Source: Sphingomonas sp. S2-65 (GTDB taxonomy: Bacteria; Pseudomonadota; Alphaproteobacteria; Sphingomonadales; Sphingomonadaceae). Taken from it: a stretch of 64,000 nucleotides of DNA. The notes below the pieces were generated by a model that did not search any database, was not told where the DNA came from, and was given only the letters and a program-made list of their open reading frames with translations. A program made the position numbers and the translations under genes. Of this stretch, positions 7,683 to 16,683 are shown piece by piece. Every line of letters starts with the position of its first letter. Within the stretch, counting starts at the first letter, position 1. Location: contig NZ_CP090953.1 of NCBI RefSeq assembly GCF_021513175.1, positions 682,001-746,000 on the forward strand, in the 5' to 3' direction.

Positions 7683-7810
7683 CCCTCTCTCCGCTTGCGG
7701 GGAGAGGGTGGCTGAGCGGAGCGAAGCCGGGAGAGGGGCGTGGGGCCTGAGGCGTCCGGCTTGCCGAGAGTGCCCTCTCCCGTGCCCTCTCCCCGCAAGC
7801 GGGGAGAGGG
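7683..7810. repeat. two copies of a 26-bp GC palindrome
   Basis: Bases 7683-7708 and 7785-7810 are near-identical 26-mers, each almost self-complementary (CCCTCTC..CGCTTGCG..GAGAGGG type). The segment between them contains a further partial copy. They fill much of the 438-bp gap between the SPOR gene and rpsF. This is a dispersed REP-like sequence; the family type is familiar from other proteobacteria. Confidence 0.8.
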
Positions 7811-7854
7811 AGTTTGGATCGCGCTTGAGCGTGAGTCCGGCTTTTTCGGCCGAC

Positions 7855-7894
7855 AAAAGAAGAAGCGGGATCCCGGCTCAAGGCCGGGATGACG
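7855..7894. repeat. single arm of the 6.3-kb palindrome family
   Basis: A 40-bp stretch matching the right arm at 6341-6374 except for two substitutions and edge differences (core GGATCCCGGCTCAAGGCCGG). It lies 174 bases before rpsF. The remaining gap up to 8067 is the rpsF leader, with a small bulged hairpin around 8019-8038 (GTTGCAC..GTGCAC); I cannot assign that to a known ribosomal-protein leader motif. Confidence 0.7.
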
Positions 7895-8067
7895 TGGGAG
7901 AAGTAGTCTGCTCCCCCCTTGCTTTTCGCCCCGCTTGCGGTCATAGGCCGCGCAGCTGGGGTGGAGACGCTGTCTTCGCCTTTATCTGCTATCGAATACG
8001 AGACGACAGCCGGAGGGGCGTTGCACATGGGGTGCACGTCAGCGATCGGCCAACAGAAAGAGAATGC

Positions 8068-8463
8068 ATGGCTCTGTACGAGCACGTGTTCCTTGCGCGC
8101 CAGGATCTGGCACAGGCGCAGGTGGACGCACTGGCGGAAACCGCCACCAAGATCATCCAGGACAACGAAGGCCGCGTCGTCAAGACGGAGAGCTGGGGTC
8201 TTCGTTCGCTCGCCTATCGCATCGCCAAGAACCGCAAGGCGCATTACGTGATGCTCGAGATCGACGCACCGGGTTCGGTGATCGCCGAGCTGGAGCGCCA
8301 GACGCAGATCAACGAAGACGTGATCCGCTACATGACCGTCAAGGTTGACGGCCATGAAGAAGGTCCGACCGTGATGATGCGCAAGGGCCAGGACCGCGAG
8401 CGCGGCCGTGGCCGTCGTGATCGCGACGAAGGTGGCAACACCGGTTTCGGTGGCGGCGAGTAA
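8068..8463 (+). CDS. rpsF: 30S ribosomal protein S6
   Basis: A 131-residue S6 protein, beginning [14 protein letters not shown] and containing [17 protein letters not shown], the usual S6 core. It pairs with S18 in the platform of the small subunit. The ATG at 8068 is chosen because the open frame upstream to 7660 runs through palindromic repeats and has no S6 similarity. An AGAAAGAGA lies just upstream. The basic-acidic C-terminal tail after residue 100 is an extension usual in alphaproteobacteria. First gene of rpsF-rpsR-rplI. Confidence 0.97.
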   Translation: MALYEHVFLARQDLAQAQVDALAETATKIIQDNEGRVVKTESWGLRSLAYRIAKNRKAHYVMLEIDAPGSVIAELERQTQINEDVIRYMTVKVDGHEEGPTVMMRKGQDRERGRGRRDRDEGGNTGFGGGE

Positions 8464-8478
8464 GGAGCTTAGAGAATC

Positions 8479-8703
8479 ATGGCACGTCCCTTTTTCCGCC
8501 GTCGCAAGAGCTGCCCCTTCTCCGCGAAGGACGCACCCCGGATCGACTATAAGGATGTCCGTCTGCTCCAGGGCTTCGTGTCCGAGCGCGGCAAGATCGT
8601 CCCCTCGCGCATCACTTCGGTGAGCGCGAAGAAGCAGCGCGAGCTGGCCCAGGCCATCAAGCGCGCCCGTCACCTGGGCCTGCTGCCCTACATCGTCAAG
8701 TAA
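8479..8703 (+). CDS. rpsR: 30S ribosomal protein S18
   Basis: A 74-residue S18 with the family signature from [18 protein letters not shown] to [20 protein letters not shown]. It binds next to S6 on 16S rRNA. The start lies 15 bases after the rpsF stop, with AGGAGC in the gap as ribosome binding site. Middle gene of the operon. Confidence 0.97.
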   Translation: MARPFFRRRKSCPFSAKDAPRIDYKDVRLLQGFVSERGKIVPSRITSVSAKKQRELAQAIKRARHLGLLPYIVK

Positions 8704-8715
8704 GGAGCAGAGACC

Positions 8716-9306
8716 ATGGAAGTCATCCTGCTGGAGCGTATCGAGAAGCTCGGCGTCATCGGCGACGTCGTGAAGGTGAAGGACGGGTTTGCCCGTAACT
8801 TCCTGCTTCCGAACAAGAAGGCTCTGCGTTCGAACGCAGCCAATCTGAAGGTCTTCGAAGCCAACCGCGCCCGTATCGAGTCCGAGAACGCTTCGCGCCG
8901 TTCGGACGCCGAGAAGGAAGCCGGCAGCTTCAACGACACTTCGGTGACGCTGATCCGCCAGGCATCGAACACCGGCCAGCTCTACGGCTCGGTCGCGGTG
9001 CGTGACCTGGTCGAGGCGCTGACCGCCGACGGCCACAAGGTCAACAAGGCGCAGATCGTGCTCGATACGCCGATCAAGGCGATCGGCGTGTACGACGTCA
9101 AGGTCGCGCTGCACCCCGAGGTGTCGGTGAACGTCAAGGTCAACGTCGCACGCTCGCCCGAAGAGGCCGAGATGCAGGCGCAGGGCGTCAACGTCATGGA
9201 AGCCATGTTCGAGCGCGAAGAGACGGGTTTCGTCGAAGCGCGCGATCCGAACCTGGAGCCGGGCGAGTTCGCCGAGGAAACTCCGGCCGAGGGCGACAAC
9301 GCCTGA
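8716..9306 (+). CDS. rplI: 50S ribosomal protein L9
   Basis: A 196-residue L9. The N-terminal domain (MEVILLERIEKLGVIGDVVKVKDGFARNFLLP) binds 23S rRNA and is joined by the long connecting helix (about residues 40-75) to the C-terminal domain ending near residue 150. The remaining roughly 45 residues are an acidic tail (LEPGEFAEETPAEGD), longer than in E. coli (149 residues) but common in sphingomonads. AAGGAG lies in the 12-base gap after rpsR. The gene is followed by an intrinsic terminator. Confidence 0.97.
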   Translation: MEVILLERIEKLGVIGDVVKVKDGFARNFLLPNKKALRSNAANLKVFEANRARIESENASRRSDAEKEAGSFNDTSVTLIRQASNTGQLYGSVAVRDLVEALTADGHKVNKAQIVLDTPIKAIGVYDVKVALHPEVSVNVKVNVARSPEEAEMQAQGVNVMEAMFEREETGFVEARDPNLEPGEFAEETPAEGDNA

Positions 9307-9331
9307 AGCCAGCGGTTCCGCTGAACAAACG

Positions 9332-9366
9332 AAAGGGCCGTTTCGGGAAGCCGGGGCGGCCCTTTT
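9332..9366 (+). terminator. Rho-independent terminator of rpsF-rpsR-rplI
   Basis: Perfect 9-bp stem AAAGGGCCG / CGGCCCTTT (9332-9340 and 9357-9365) with a 16-nt loop and a short T-run, 25 bases after the rplI stop. Confidence 0.75.
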
Positions 9367-9391
9367 GCCATGTGCGGCGCGCGCGGCGGGG

Positions 9392-9427
9392 ACAAAACAA
9401 AAGGGCCGCCGGTTAGGGCGACCCTTT
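9392..9427 (-). terminator. Rho-independent terminator on the minus strand
   Basis: On the minus strand, 9427-9417 and 9410-9400 form an 11-bp stem (one mismatch, 6-nt loop) followed by TTGTTTTGT. It lies 26 bases beyond the stop of the tiny ORF at 9453-9530 and points the same way. Its T-run faces only the minus direction, so it is not a second terminator for rplI. Confidence 0.65.
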
Positions 9428-9452
9428 CGCGGGAGTAACTCGAAGGTTCGGC

Positions 9453-9530
9453 TCAGGGACAGGACATGCAAGCGCCGATCACTGCCGCCAGCGGGATCAG
9501 GGCGAAGAAGACGGGGACGACCTTGCTCAT
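9453..9530 (-). CDS. possible 25-residue lipopeptide
   Basis: A tiny reading frame encoding MSKVVPVFFALIPLAAVIGA followed by CMSCP. It has the form of a lipoprotein signal: basic start, hydrophobic core and a lipobox-like I-G-A-C. If processed, the mature peptide would be only five residues with two Cys. The main support for a real gene is the well-formed terminator 26 bases downstream on the same strand. The ribosome binding site is weak (AAGG about 10 bases upstream). It resembles entericidin-like or lysis-type small lipoproteins only in general layout. It could equally be the chance content of a short non-coding RNA. Confidence 0.4.
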   Translation of the reverse strand: MSKVVPVFFALIPLAAVIGACMSCP

Positions 9531-9647
9531 CACATCAAGCCTTGGGAAAAGGAAGTTGCCGTGGAGAACGAGCCGATTTCGAGAAGGTTGCAGGCGGATG
9601 AACGCGCCGTTCGGAGCCGGTTAACCGATTCCGCGGGATAGCGCGGC

Positions 9648-10259
9648 GTGCTGACTCTCCTGCTGCTCCCCGTGTTGACGGCCCTGGCGGCGGCCCCTGT
9701 CCCGCCGACGCTCGAACAGGCGATCCTGGCCGAGCTGAACGTCGTGCGCGCGGATCCGCGGCGCTACGCGGCGGCGCTGCGTGGGTATCGGCGCTATTTC
9801 AAGGGGCGCATCGTCTACACGCCCACGCGCCCTGGGGGGATCCGCACCGCCGAGGGCGTGAAGGCAGTGGACGAGGCGATCGCGTTCCTGGAGCGCCAGC
9901 CGGTCACGCCGCCGCTCTCCGCCGCGCCGCTGCTAGCGCGGGCGGCGGGGGTCCATGTCGCCGAACAGGGGCCGCGCGGCGACACCGGGCACCGCTCGCG
10001 CGACGGCGCCGACCCGCGCGACCGGATGCAGCGGCTGGGCGGCGGCAATTATGTCGCGGAGACGATCACTTATGGTCCCGACACCGCCGCCGAAGTGGTG
10101 CGCCAGCTGATCGTCGACGACGCCGTGCCGACGCGCGGGCACCGCCGGACGGTGTTCGCCGCCGAGATGCGCTTCGCCGGCGCGCAGTGCGGGCCGCACA
10201 AGGTCTATGGGACGATGTGCGTGGTGGAATATGGGCGCACCGAGACCGGGCGGTACTGA
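9648..10259 (+). CDS. secreted CAP-domain (SCP/PR-1-like) protein
   Basis: A 203-residue protein with a signal peptide (MLTLLLLPVLTALAAAPVPP) and a CAP domain over the rest: the opening helix LEQAILAELNVVRADPRRYA, the central VHVAEQGPRGDTGHRSRDG with the family His, and the end HRRTVFAAEMRFAGAQCG..YGTMCVVEYG with two Cys likely to pair. Bacterial CAP proteins are secreted and mostly of unknown function. The start is GTG at 9648, required to include the signal peptide. The stop lies 4 bases from the convergent mutL stop. The 340-bp stretch between rplI and this gene holds the two terminators and the tiny ORF described above; I see nothing further in it. Confidence 0.8.
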   Translation: MLTLLLLPVLTALAAAPVPPTLEQAILAELNVVRADPRRYAAALRGYRRYFKGRIVYTPTRPGGIRTAEGVKAVDEAIAFLERQPVTPPLSAAPLLARAAGVHVAEQGPRGDTGHRSRDGADPRDRMQRLGGGNYVAETITYGPDTAAEVVRQLIVDDAVPTRGHRRTVFAAEMRFAGAQCGPHKVYGTMCVVEYGRTETGRY

Positions 10260-10263
10260 CCGG

Positions 10264-12015
10264 CTATTTGCGGCCGAACAGCTTCTCGATGTCGCCGTGT
10301 GCCAGCTTTACCCAGGTGGGGCGGCCGTGGTTGCATTGCCCGGAGTGCGGGGTGGCCTCCATCTCGCGGAGCAGCACGTTCATCTCGGCGACGCCCAGGA
10401 TGCGGCCGGCGCGGACCGAGCCGTGGCAGGCCATGGTCGCGGCGACATGGTCGAGGCGTTCCTTGAGGCTCAGCGCCTCGTCGAAGCCGGCGAGTTCATC
10501 GGCGAGATCGGTGACCAGGCCGTGCACGTCGCCCTGCCCGAGCAGCGCGGGCGTGGCGCGGACCAGCATCGCGCGCGGGCCGAAGCGTTCGAGCTCGAGG
10601 CCGAATTCGGCGAGCTCTGCGGTGCGCGATTCGAGGCGGTCGCAGGCGGGCTCGTCGAGCTCGACGACTTCGGGGAGGAGCAGCGCCTGACTGGCGACGC
10701 CACCGCCCTGCACCGCGCGGCGCATGCGTTCGAGGACGAGGCGCTCATGCGCGGCGTGCTGGTCGACCAGGACGAGGCCGTCTGCGGCTTCGGCGACGAT
10801 GTAGGTCTTGGCGACTTGGCCGCGGGCGACGCCCAGCGGGAAGTCGGTGCTGGCGGGCACCGGCGCCTCGGCGGGCTCGGCGCGCGCCTGGGGCGGCGGC
10901 GAGAAGAAGGTCGGGCGGCGTTCGTGCACCGCGCCGGAATAGCGGGCGAGCGGTTCGTAGGCCGGGGTGGGCTGGACAGGCTCGGCAGTCCACATGCCGA
11001 GTGCCGCTTCGCTGGGTCGTTGGACGCTGCGGTGACCGGCTTCGTCGAGCGCGCGACGCAACCCGCTGACGATCAGGCCGCGGGCGAGCGCGGGGTCGCG
11101 GAAGCGGACTTCGGTCTTGGCGGGGTGGACGTTGACGTCGACCTGGTCGGCGGGGACGTCGAGGAATAGCGCGACGACGGGATGGCGGTCGCGGGCGAGC
11201 ATCTCGGCATAAGCGCCGCGCACCGCGCCGGCGAGCAGGCGATCCTTCACCGGGCGGCCGTTGACGAAGAGATATTGGTGATCGGCGACCCCGCGGTTGA
11301 AGGTGGGAATCGCGGCGACGCCGCCGAGCACCAGCCCCTCGCGTTCGAAGTCGATGGCGACGCTGTTGTTCGCAAGCTCGCGGTCGGTGAGGCCGGCGAC
11401 GCGCTGCGGCCGGGTCTCGCCGCCCTGGACGGAGAGCACGCGGCGGCCCTCATGCTCCATCGAGAACGCGATGTCGGGGCGCGCCATGGCGAGGCGCTTG
11501 ACCACGTCCATGGCGGCGGCGAACTCGGCGCGCGAGGAGCGGAGGAACTTGCGACGGGCGGGCACGCGGGCGAACAACTGCTCGACGCGAACGCGGGTGC
11601 CGGGGGGCAATGCCGCGGGTCCTTCCTCGAGCCGGTCGCCATTGTCGAGCGTGAGCGCCCAGCCGTCCGCGCCGCGCACCCGGCTCTCCAGCGTCAGCCG
11701 CGCGACGCTGGCGATCGAAGGCAACGCTTCGCCGCGAAATCCCAACGTCGTGACTTGGTCGATCTCGTCATCGGGCAGCTTGGAGGTGGCGTGCCGCTCC
11801 AGCGCCAAGGCCATTTCGGCGGCGTCCATCCCGCAGCCATCGTCGATAACTTCGATCAACTCTGTCCCGCCTGCGGCGAGCCGAATGGCGATCCTGGTTG
11901 AACCCGCATCGATCGCGTTTTCGACCAGTTCCTTGAGGGCGGATGCAGGGCGTTCGACCACTTCTCCGGCGGCGATCCGGTTGACAAGATGCTCTGGGAG
12001 ACGGCGTATTGACAT
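10264..12015 (-). CDS. mutL: DNA mismatch repair protein MutL
   Basis: A 583-residue MutL that couples MutS mismatch recognition to strand incision. The N-terminal GHKL ATPase motifs are clear: ELVENAIDAGSTRI, DDGCGMD and TLGFRGEALPSIAS, then VNVHPAKTEVRF. The C-terminal domain has the endonuclease metal motif DQHA(x)2E(x)4E (DQHAAHERLVLE), the ACHGSVRAG element and CNHGRPTWV. This set marks a MutL that nicks DNA itself, as in organisms without MutH. The ATG at 12015 (MSIRRLPEHLV) is preferred over a TTG two codons earlier. It diverges from mreB. Confidence 0.96.
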   Translation of the reverse strand: MSIRRLPEHLVNRIAAGEVVERPASALKELVENAIDAGSTRIAIRLAAGGTELIEVIDDGCGMDAAEMALALERHATSKLPDDEIDQVTTLGFRGEALPSIASVARLTLESRVRGADGWALTLDNGDRLEEGPAALPPGTRVRVEQLFARVPARRKFLRSSRAEFAAAMDVVKRLAMARPDIAFSMEHEGRRVLSVQGGETRPQRVAGLTDRELANNSVAIDFEREGLVLGGVAAIPTFNRGVADHQYLFVNGRPVKDRLLAGAVRGAYAEMLARDRHPVVALFLDVPADQVDVNVHPAKTEVRFRDPALARGLIVSGLRRALDEAGHRSVQRPSEAALGMWTAEPVQPTPAYEPLARYSGAVHERRPTFFSPPPQARAEPAEAPVPASTDFPLGVARGQVAKTYIVAEAADGLVLVDQHAAHERLVLERMRRAVQGGGVASQALLLPEVVELDEPACDRLESRTAELAEFGLELERFGPRAMLVRATPALLGQGDVHGLVTDLADELAGFDEALSLKERLDHVAATMACHGSVRAGRILGVAEMNVLLREMEATPHSGQCNHGRPTWVKLAHGDIEKLFGRK

Positions 12016-12118
12016 GCCCAACCGTCTAGCCCAACGGAAGGCATCCCGCGACCCGCAAGCGCACGCACCGAGGTGGATTTTCCCAAGTCCATCCCGGCAG
12101 GGTCCGGACTAAATCTAG

Positions 12119-13207
<1,089 letters not shown>

Positions 13208-13223
13208 CGGGGGTTAGAGGCAC

Positions 13224-14138
13224 ATGGCGCCGCCACGCAACCGGCGCCCGGGCTTTTCGCGACGCGCGCAGTACGGGCTTTTTCTCACCTATGTCGGTGC
13301 GATCAGCGGCGCGTTGATCGGCGCCGTGCTGTTGCTGCTGTCGGCCTTCAACCCGCCCGCATTCGCCGCGCTGCGCCGAACCGTTGCCGAGGTGACCACC
13401 CCCGTCTCGTCGGGCATGGCGTGGGCGGCGGCTGGCGTGTCCGGGGTGCCGTCCGCAGTGGGGAGCTATTTCACCGTACATGGTGAGAACGCCCGGCTGA
13501 GGAAGCAACTCGCCGCCGAGCAACAACTGGTGTCGCGCGCGCAGACGCTGATCCGCGAGAACGGCAAGCTGCGCGGGCTGTTGAAGCTGCGCGACGTCGG
13601 CAGCGAGATCGTCGTCACCGCCCGGCTGGTCAACAGCTCGGCGACGAGCACGCGCCGCTATGCCACCTTGAACGCCGGCAGCTGGCAGGGCGTTCAGCAT
13701 GGCCAGCCGGTGCGCGAACCCGCGGGACTGGTGGGCCAGGTGGTGGAGGCAGGACCGAACACCGCCCGCGTGCTGCTGATCGTCGACGCGGAGAGCATCG
13801 TTCCCGTCCGCCGCACGCGCGACGGCGTGCCGGCGATCGCCGCCGGACGCGGAGACGGCATGATCGAGATCCGATCGGCCGGCGCGGCGGCGATGATCTT
13901 CCGTCCGGGCGACGCCTTCGTCACCTCTGGCACCGGCGGCATCTTTCCCCCCGACGTTCCGGTCGCGCATGTGATCAAGCCGGGGCGCGACATCGCGGTG
14001 GCCGAGCCCGAAGCCAACCCAAGCACGCTGGATTTCGCGGTGGTCCAGCCGAGCTTCCTGCCGCCTCCCCCGCCGCCTGCTCCCGCTCCCACCGCCGGCG
14101 CGAGCACGACTCCCGCTGCTTCACCAGCGGCACCGTGA
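13224..14138 (+). CDS. mreC: rod shape-determining protein MreC
   Basis: A 304-residue periplasmic scaffold protein. It has one membrane segment near residues 18-42, a coiled coil around residues 85-115 (ENARLRKQLAAEQQLVSRAQTLIRENGKL) and the two beta domains typical of MreC. The final 40 residues are a proline/alanine-rich tail, probably disordered. It starts 16 bases after mreB and its stop overlaps the mreD start (GTGA). Confidence 0.93.
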   Translation: MAPPRNRRPGFSRRAQYGLFLTYVGAISGALIGAVLLLLSAFNPPAFAALRRTVAEVTTPVSSGMAWAAAGVSGVPSAVGSYFTVHGENARLRKQLAAEQQLVSRAQTLIRENGKLRGLLKLRDVGSEIVVTARLVNSSATSTRRYATLNAGSWQGVQHGQPVREPAGLVGQVVEAGPNTARVLLIVDAESIVPVRRTRDGVPAIAAGRGDGMIEIRSAGAAAMIFRPGDAFVTSGTGGIFPPDVPVAHVIKPGRDIAVAEPEANPSTLDFAVVQPSFLPPPPPPAPAPTAGASTTPAASPAAP

Positions 14139-14647
14139 GCGGCATCGAGTTCATCCCGTTTGGTCAATCCGAGCGCCCGCCGCGCGCGCGCTGGCTGGCG
14201 CCCCTCTCGGTGGTGCTGGGATCGTCGGTCACGCTGATTCCGATCGTCGCAACGGTGCCGATGCTGCCGCCCTTCGGGCTGATGATGCTGCTCGGCTGGC
14301 GCATGATCCGCGGTGATTCGATGCGGGTCTGGGCGCCGGTGCCGCTGGGCTTCTTCGACGACCTGGTGAGCGGCCAGCCGCTAGGCAGCGCCATGCTGCT
14401 CTGGACGCTGTGCGTGCTTGCCATCGACGTGCTAGACACACGGCTTGTGTGGCGTGATTTCTGGCAGGACTGGCTGATTGCGACGGGTGCGGTGGGCTTC
14501 TGCCTCATCGCCGGCCGCCTGATCGCCGCTCCGTTCGGCGCGCATGTCGACACTGCATTGTTGTTCCAGATCCTAGCCGCGGCGGCGTTCATGCCCGTGA
14601 TCTTCCGCCTGTGTGCCTGGCTGGACCGGGACACGAAGAAGGCTTGA
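14135..14647 (+). CDS. mreD: rod shape-determining protein MreD
   Basis: A 170-residue integral membrane protein with about five hydrophobic segments, including SVTLIPIVATVPMLPPFGLMM; length and composition fit MreD. The start is GTG at 14135, overlapping the mreC stop by 4 bases. Its stop TGA shares one base with the mrdA ATG (TGATG). Position between mreC and mrdA settles the assignment, as MreD is weakly conserved. Confidence 0.9.
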   Translation: MSGIEFIPFGQSERPPRARWLAPLSVVLGSSVTLIPIVATVPMLPPFGLMMLLGWRMIRGDSMRVWAPVPLGFFDDLVSGQPLGSAMLLWTLCVLAIDVLDTRLVWRDFWQDWLIATGAVGFCLIAGRLIAAPFGAHVDTALLFQILAAAAFMPVIFRLCAWLDRDTKKA

Positions 14648-16683
14648 TGGCACGCATTTCCGAGGCAAGTCAGGCCTATAGTTTCTCCCGCCGCGCGGTG
14701 TTGTTCGGCGGCGGGCAGGCCGCGGTCGGCCTGGTGCTCGCCGGGCGCATGACCTGGCTCGCGGTGTTCGAGAACGAGCATTACAAGCTGCTGGCGGAGA
14801 GCAACCGCGTCAACATGACGCTGTCGCCCCCGCGGCGCGGCTGGATCGTCGATCGCAACGGCGTGCCGATCGCCAACAACCGCACCGACTTTCGCGTCGA
14901 CCTGATTCCCGACCGGCTGGAAAATCGCGAGCAGGTGCTCGCCACGCTGCAGCAGATCCTGAGCCTGACGCCCGAGGACATGGAGCGCATCCAGGTCGAC
15001 CTGAAGCGGGCAGCAGGGTTCCAGCCGGTGGCGGTGAAGGAAAACCTCGACTGGGAGCGGTTCGCGGCGATCAGCGTGCGGCTGCCCGAGCTTCCGGGCG
15101 TGGCCCCTACCCGCGGATTCGCCCGCAACTATCCGCTGGGCGCCGGTGTCGGCCACCTGGTGGGCTATGTCGGCACCGCGTCGGCCGAACAGTATAAGAA
15201 GGAAAAGGACCCGCTGCTCGTCACCCCCGGTTTCAAGCTGGGCAAGGACGGGCTCGAGCGGTCGATGGAGGCCGAGCTTCGCGGCAAGGCCGGCGCCAAG
15301 CGCGTCGAAGTCACCGCGCACGGCCGCCTGGTGCGCGAGCTGGAGACTCGGCCCGACGAGCCGGGCAAGAACATCAAGCTGACGATCGACGCGCTGCTGC
15401 AGGAATATGTCGCGCGGCGGCTGGGCACCAATTCCGGATCGGCCGTGGTGATCGACGTCACCAATGGCGACATCCTCTCCATGGTGTCGATGCCGGCTTA
15501 TGATCCCAACAGCTTTTCCGACGGGATCAGCCAGAGCGAATGGAAGATCCTGGCCGAGGACGACCACGTCCCCTTGATGAACAAGGTGCTCCAGGGGCTG
15601 TATCCGCCGGGCTCCACCGTCAAGCCGATGAACGGGCTGGCGCTGATGCAGGCCGGTGTCGACCCGCATATGCGGATCAGCTGCTCGGGTGCGATGCGCG
15701 TCGGCAATGGCGTGTTCCACTGCCATAAGCGCGGCGGCCATGGTCCGCTCGACCTGCGCAACGCGATCATGCAGAGCTGCGACATCTATTTCTATGAGAT
15801 GGTGCGCCGGGTCGGCTATGATGCGATCGCGCCCGTCGCCCGCGCGATGGGGCTCGGCCAGAAGTTCGACCTGCCCTTTTCCAGCCAGCGTTATGGCACG
15901 GTGCCCGACAGCGCGTGGAAGGAACGGCGCTACAAGGCCAAGTGGACGGTCGCGGACTCGCTCAACGCGTCGATCGGCCAGGGCTATGTGCTGTCCAACC
16001 CGCTCCAGCTGGCGGTGATGGCCAGCCGGCTCGCGTCGGGGCGTGCGCTGGTGCCGCGGCTGATCGCGGGCACGCTGGGCGAGCCGGTGGCCCCGCTGGG
16101 AGCGACACCCGAGCAGCTTGCGATCATCCGCGACGCGATGTTCGGGGTGGTGAATGCCGGCGGTACCGGCGGCGCCGCGCGGATGCTGGTGCCCGGGGTG
16201 GCGATGGCCGCCAAGACCGGTACGGCCCAGGTGCGCCGCATCACCATGGCCGAACGGCGTGGCGGCGTGCTCAAGAACGGGCAGCTGCCGTTCAAGCTGC
16301 GCGATCACGCGCTGCTCGTCTGCTTCGCCCCGGCGGACAATCCCAAATATGCTGCGGGCATCGTGCTCGAGCATAACGGCCACACTGTGCGGAACCTCGA
16401 CACGCCGATGATCGGGCGCGACATCATGACGTTCCTGTTCGACCGCGAACGCGCGATAAAGTCGCTCCACGAAGTCGAACCGACTTGGGGCGGCGACTAT
16501 ACGACGCGGATCAAGGCGCAGGCCGACGCCTTCAAGGCAGCCCAGAACGCGCCGCCACCTCCCGCGCCCGAAGACGCGGCCGGTGCAGTGAGCAACATCG
16601 CTTCGGAAGCGGCCGACGCCACCACCTCCAACACCGTCGACCCCAGAGCCGCCGAGCGCGGCAGCGCGGAGATTGAACCATGA
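14647..16683 (+). CDS. mrdA: penicillin-binding protein 2, peptidoglycan transpeptidase
   Basis: A 678-residue class B penicillin-binding protein for wall elongation. One N-terminal membrane anchor (about residues 15-38), then the PBP dimerisation domain (PPRRGWIVDRNGVPIANN onward) and the transpeptidase. Catalytic Ser323 is in PPGSTVKP (SxxK), SCD stands in the SxN position, and KTGT follows near 523. The C-terminal about 55 residues are Ala/Pro-rich and variable. The ATG at 14647 is used; a longer frame to 14611 lies inside mreD. The gene overlaps mreD by one base and rodA by four. Confidence 0.96.
   Translation: MARISEASQAYSFSRRAVLFGGGQAAVGLVLAGRMTWLAVFENEHYKLLAESNRVNMTLSPPRRGWIVDRNGVPIANNRTDFRVDLIPDRLENREQVLATLQQILSLTPEDMERIQVDLKRAAGFQPVAVKENLDWERFAAISVRLPELPGVAPTRGFARNYPLGAGVGHLVGYVGTASAEQYKKEKDPLLVTPGFKLGKDGLERSMEAELRGKAGAKRVEVTAHGRLVRELETRPDEPGKNIKLTIDALLQEYVARRLGTNSGSAVVIDVTNGDILSMVSMPAYDPNSFSDGISQSEWKILAEDDHVPLMNKVLQGLYPPGSTVKPMNGLALMQAGVDPHMRISCSGAMRVGNGVFHCHKRGGHGPLDLRNAIMQSCDIYFYEMVRRVGYDAIAPVARAMGLGQKFDLPFSSQRYGTVPDSAWKERRYKAKWTVADSLNASIGQGYVLSNPLQLAVMASRLASGRALVPRLIAGTLGEPVAPLGATPEQLAIIRDAMFGVVNAGGTGGAARMLVPGVAMAAKTGTAQVRRITMAERRGGVLKNGQLPFKLRDHALLVCFAPADNPKYAAGIVLEHNGHTVRNLDTPMIGRDIMTFLFDRERAIKSLHEVEPTWGGDYTTRIKAQADAFKAAQNAPPPPAPEDAAGAVSNIASEAADATTSNTVDPRAAERGSAEIEP

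Noticed and set aside
8019..8038. Ribosomal S6:S18 leader motif before rpsF
   Set aside because: A small bulged hairpin exists, but I could not match the conserved bulge and loop of the known motif, so I do not call it.
14164..16470. A 768-residue antisense frame over mreD and mrdA
   Set aside because: Shadow; the sense genes are unmistakable.
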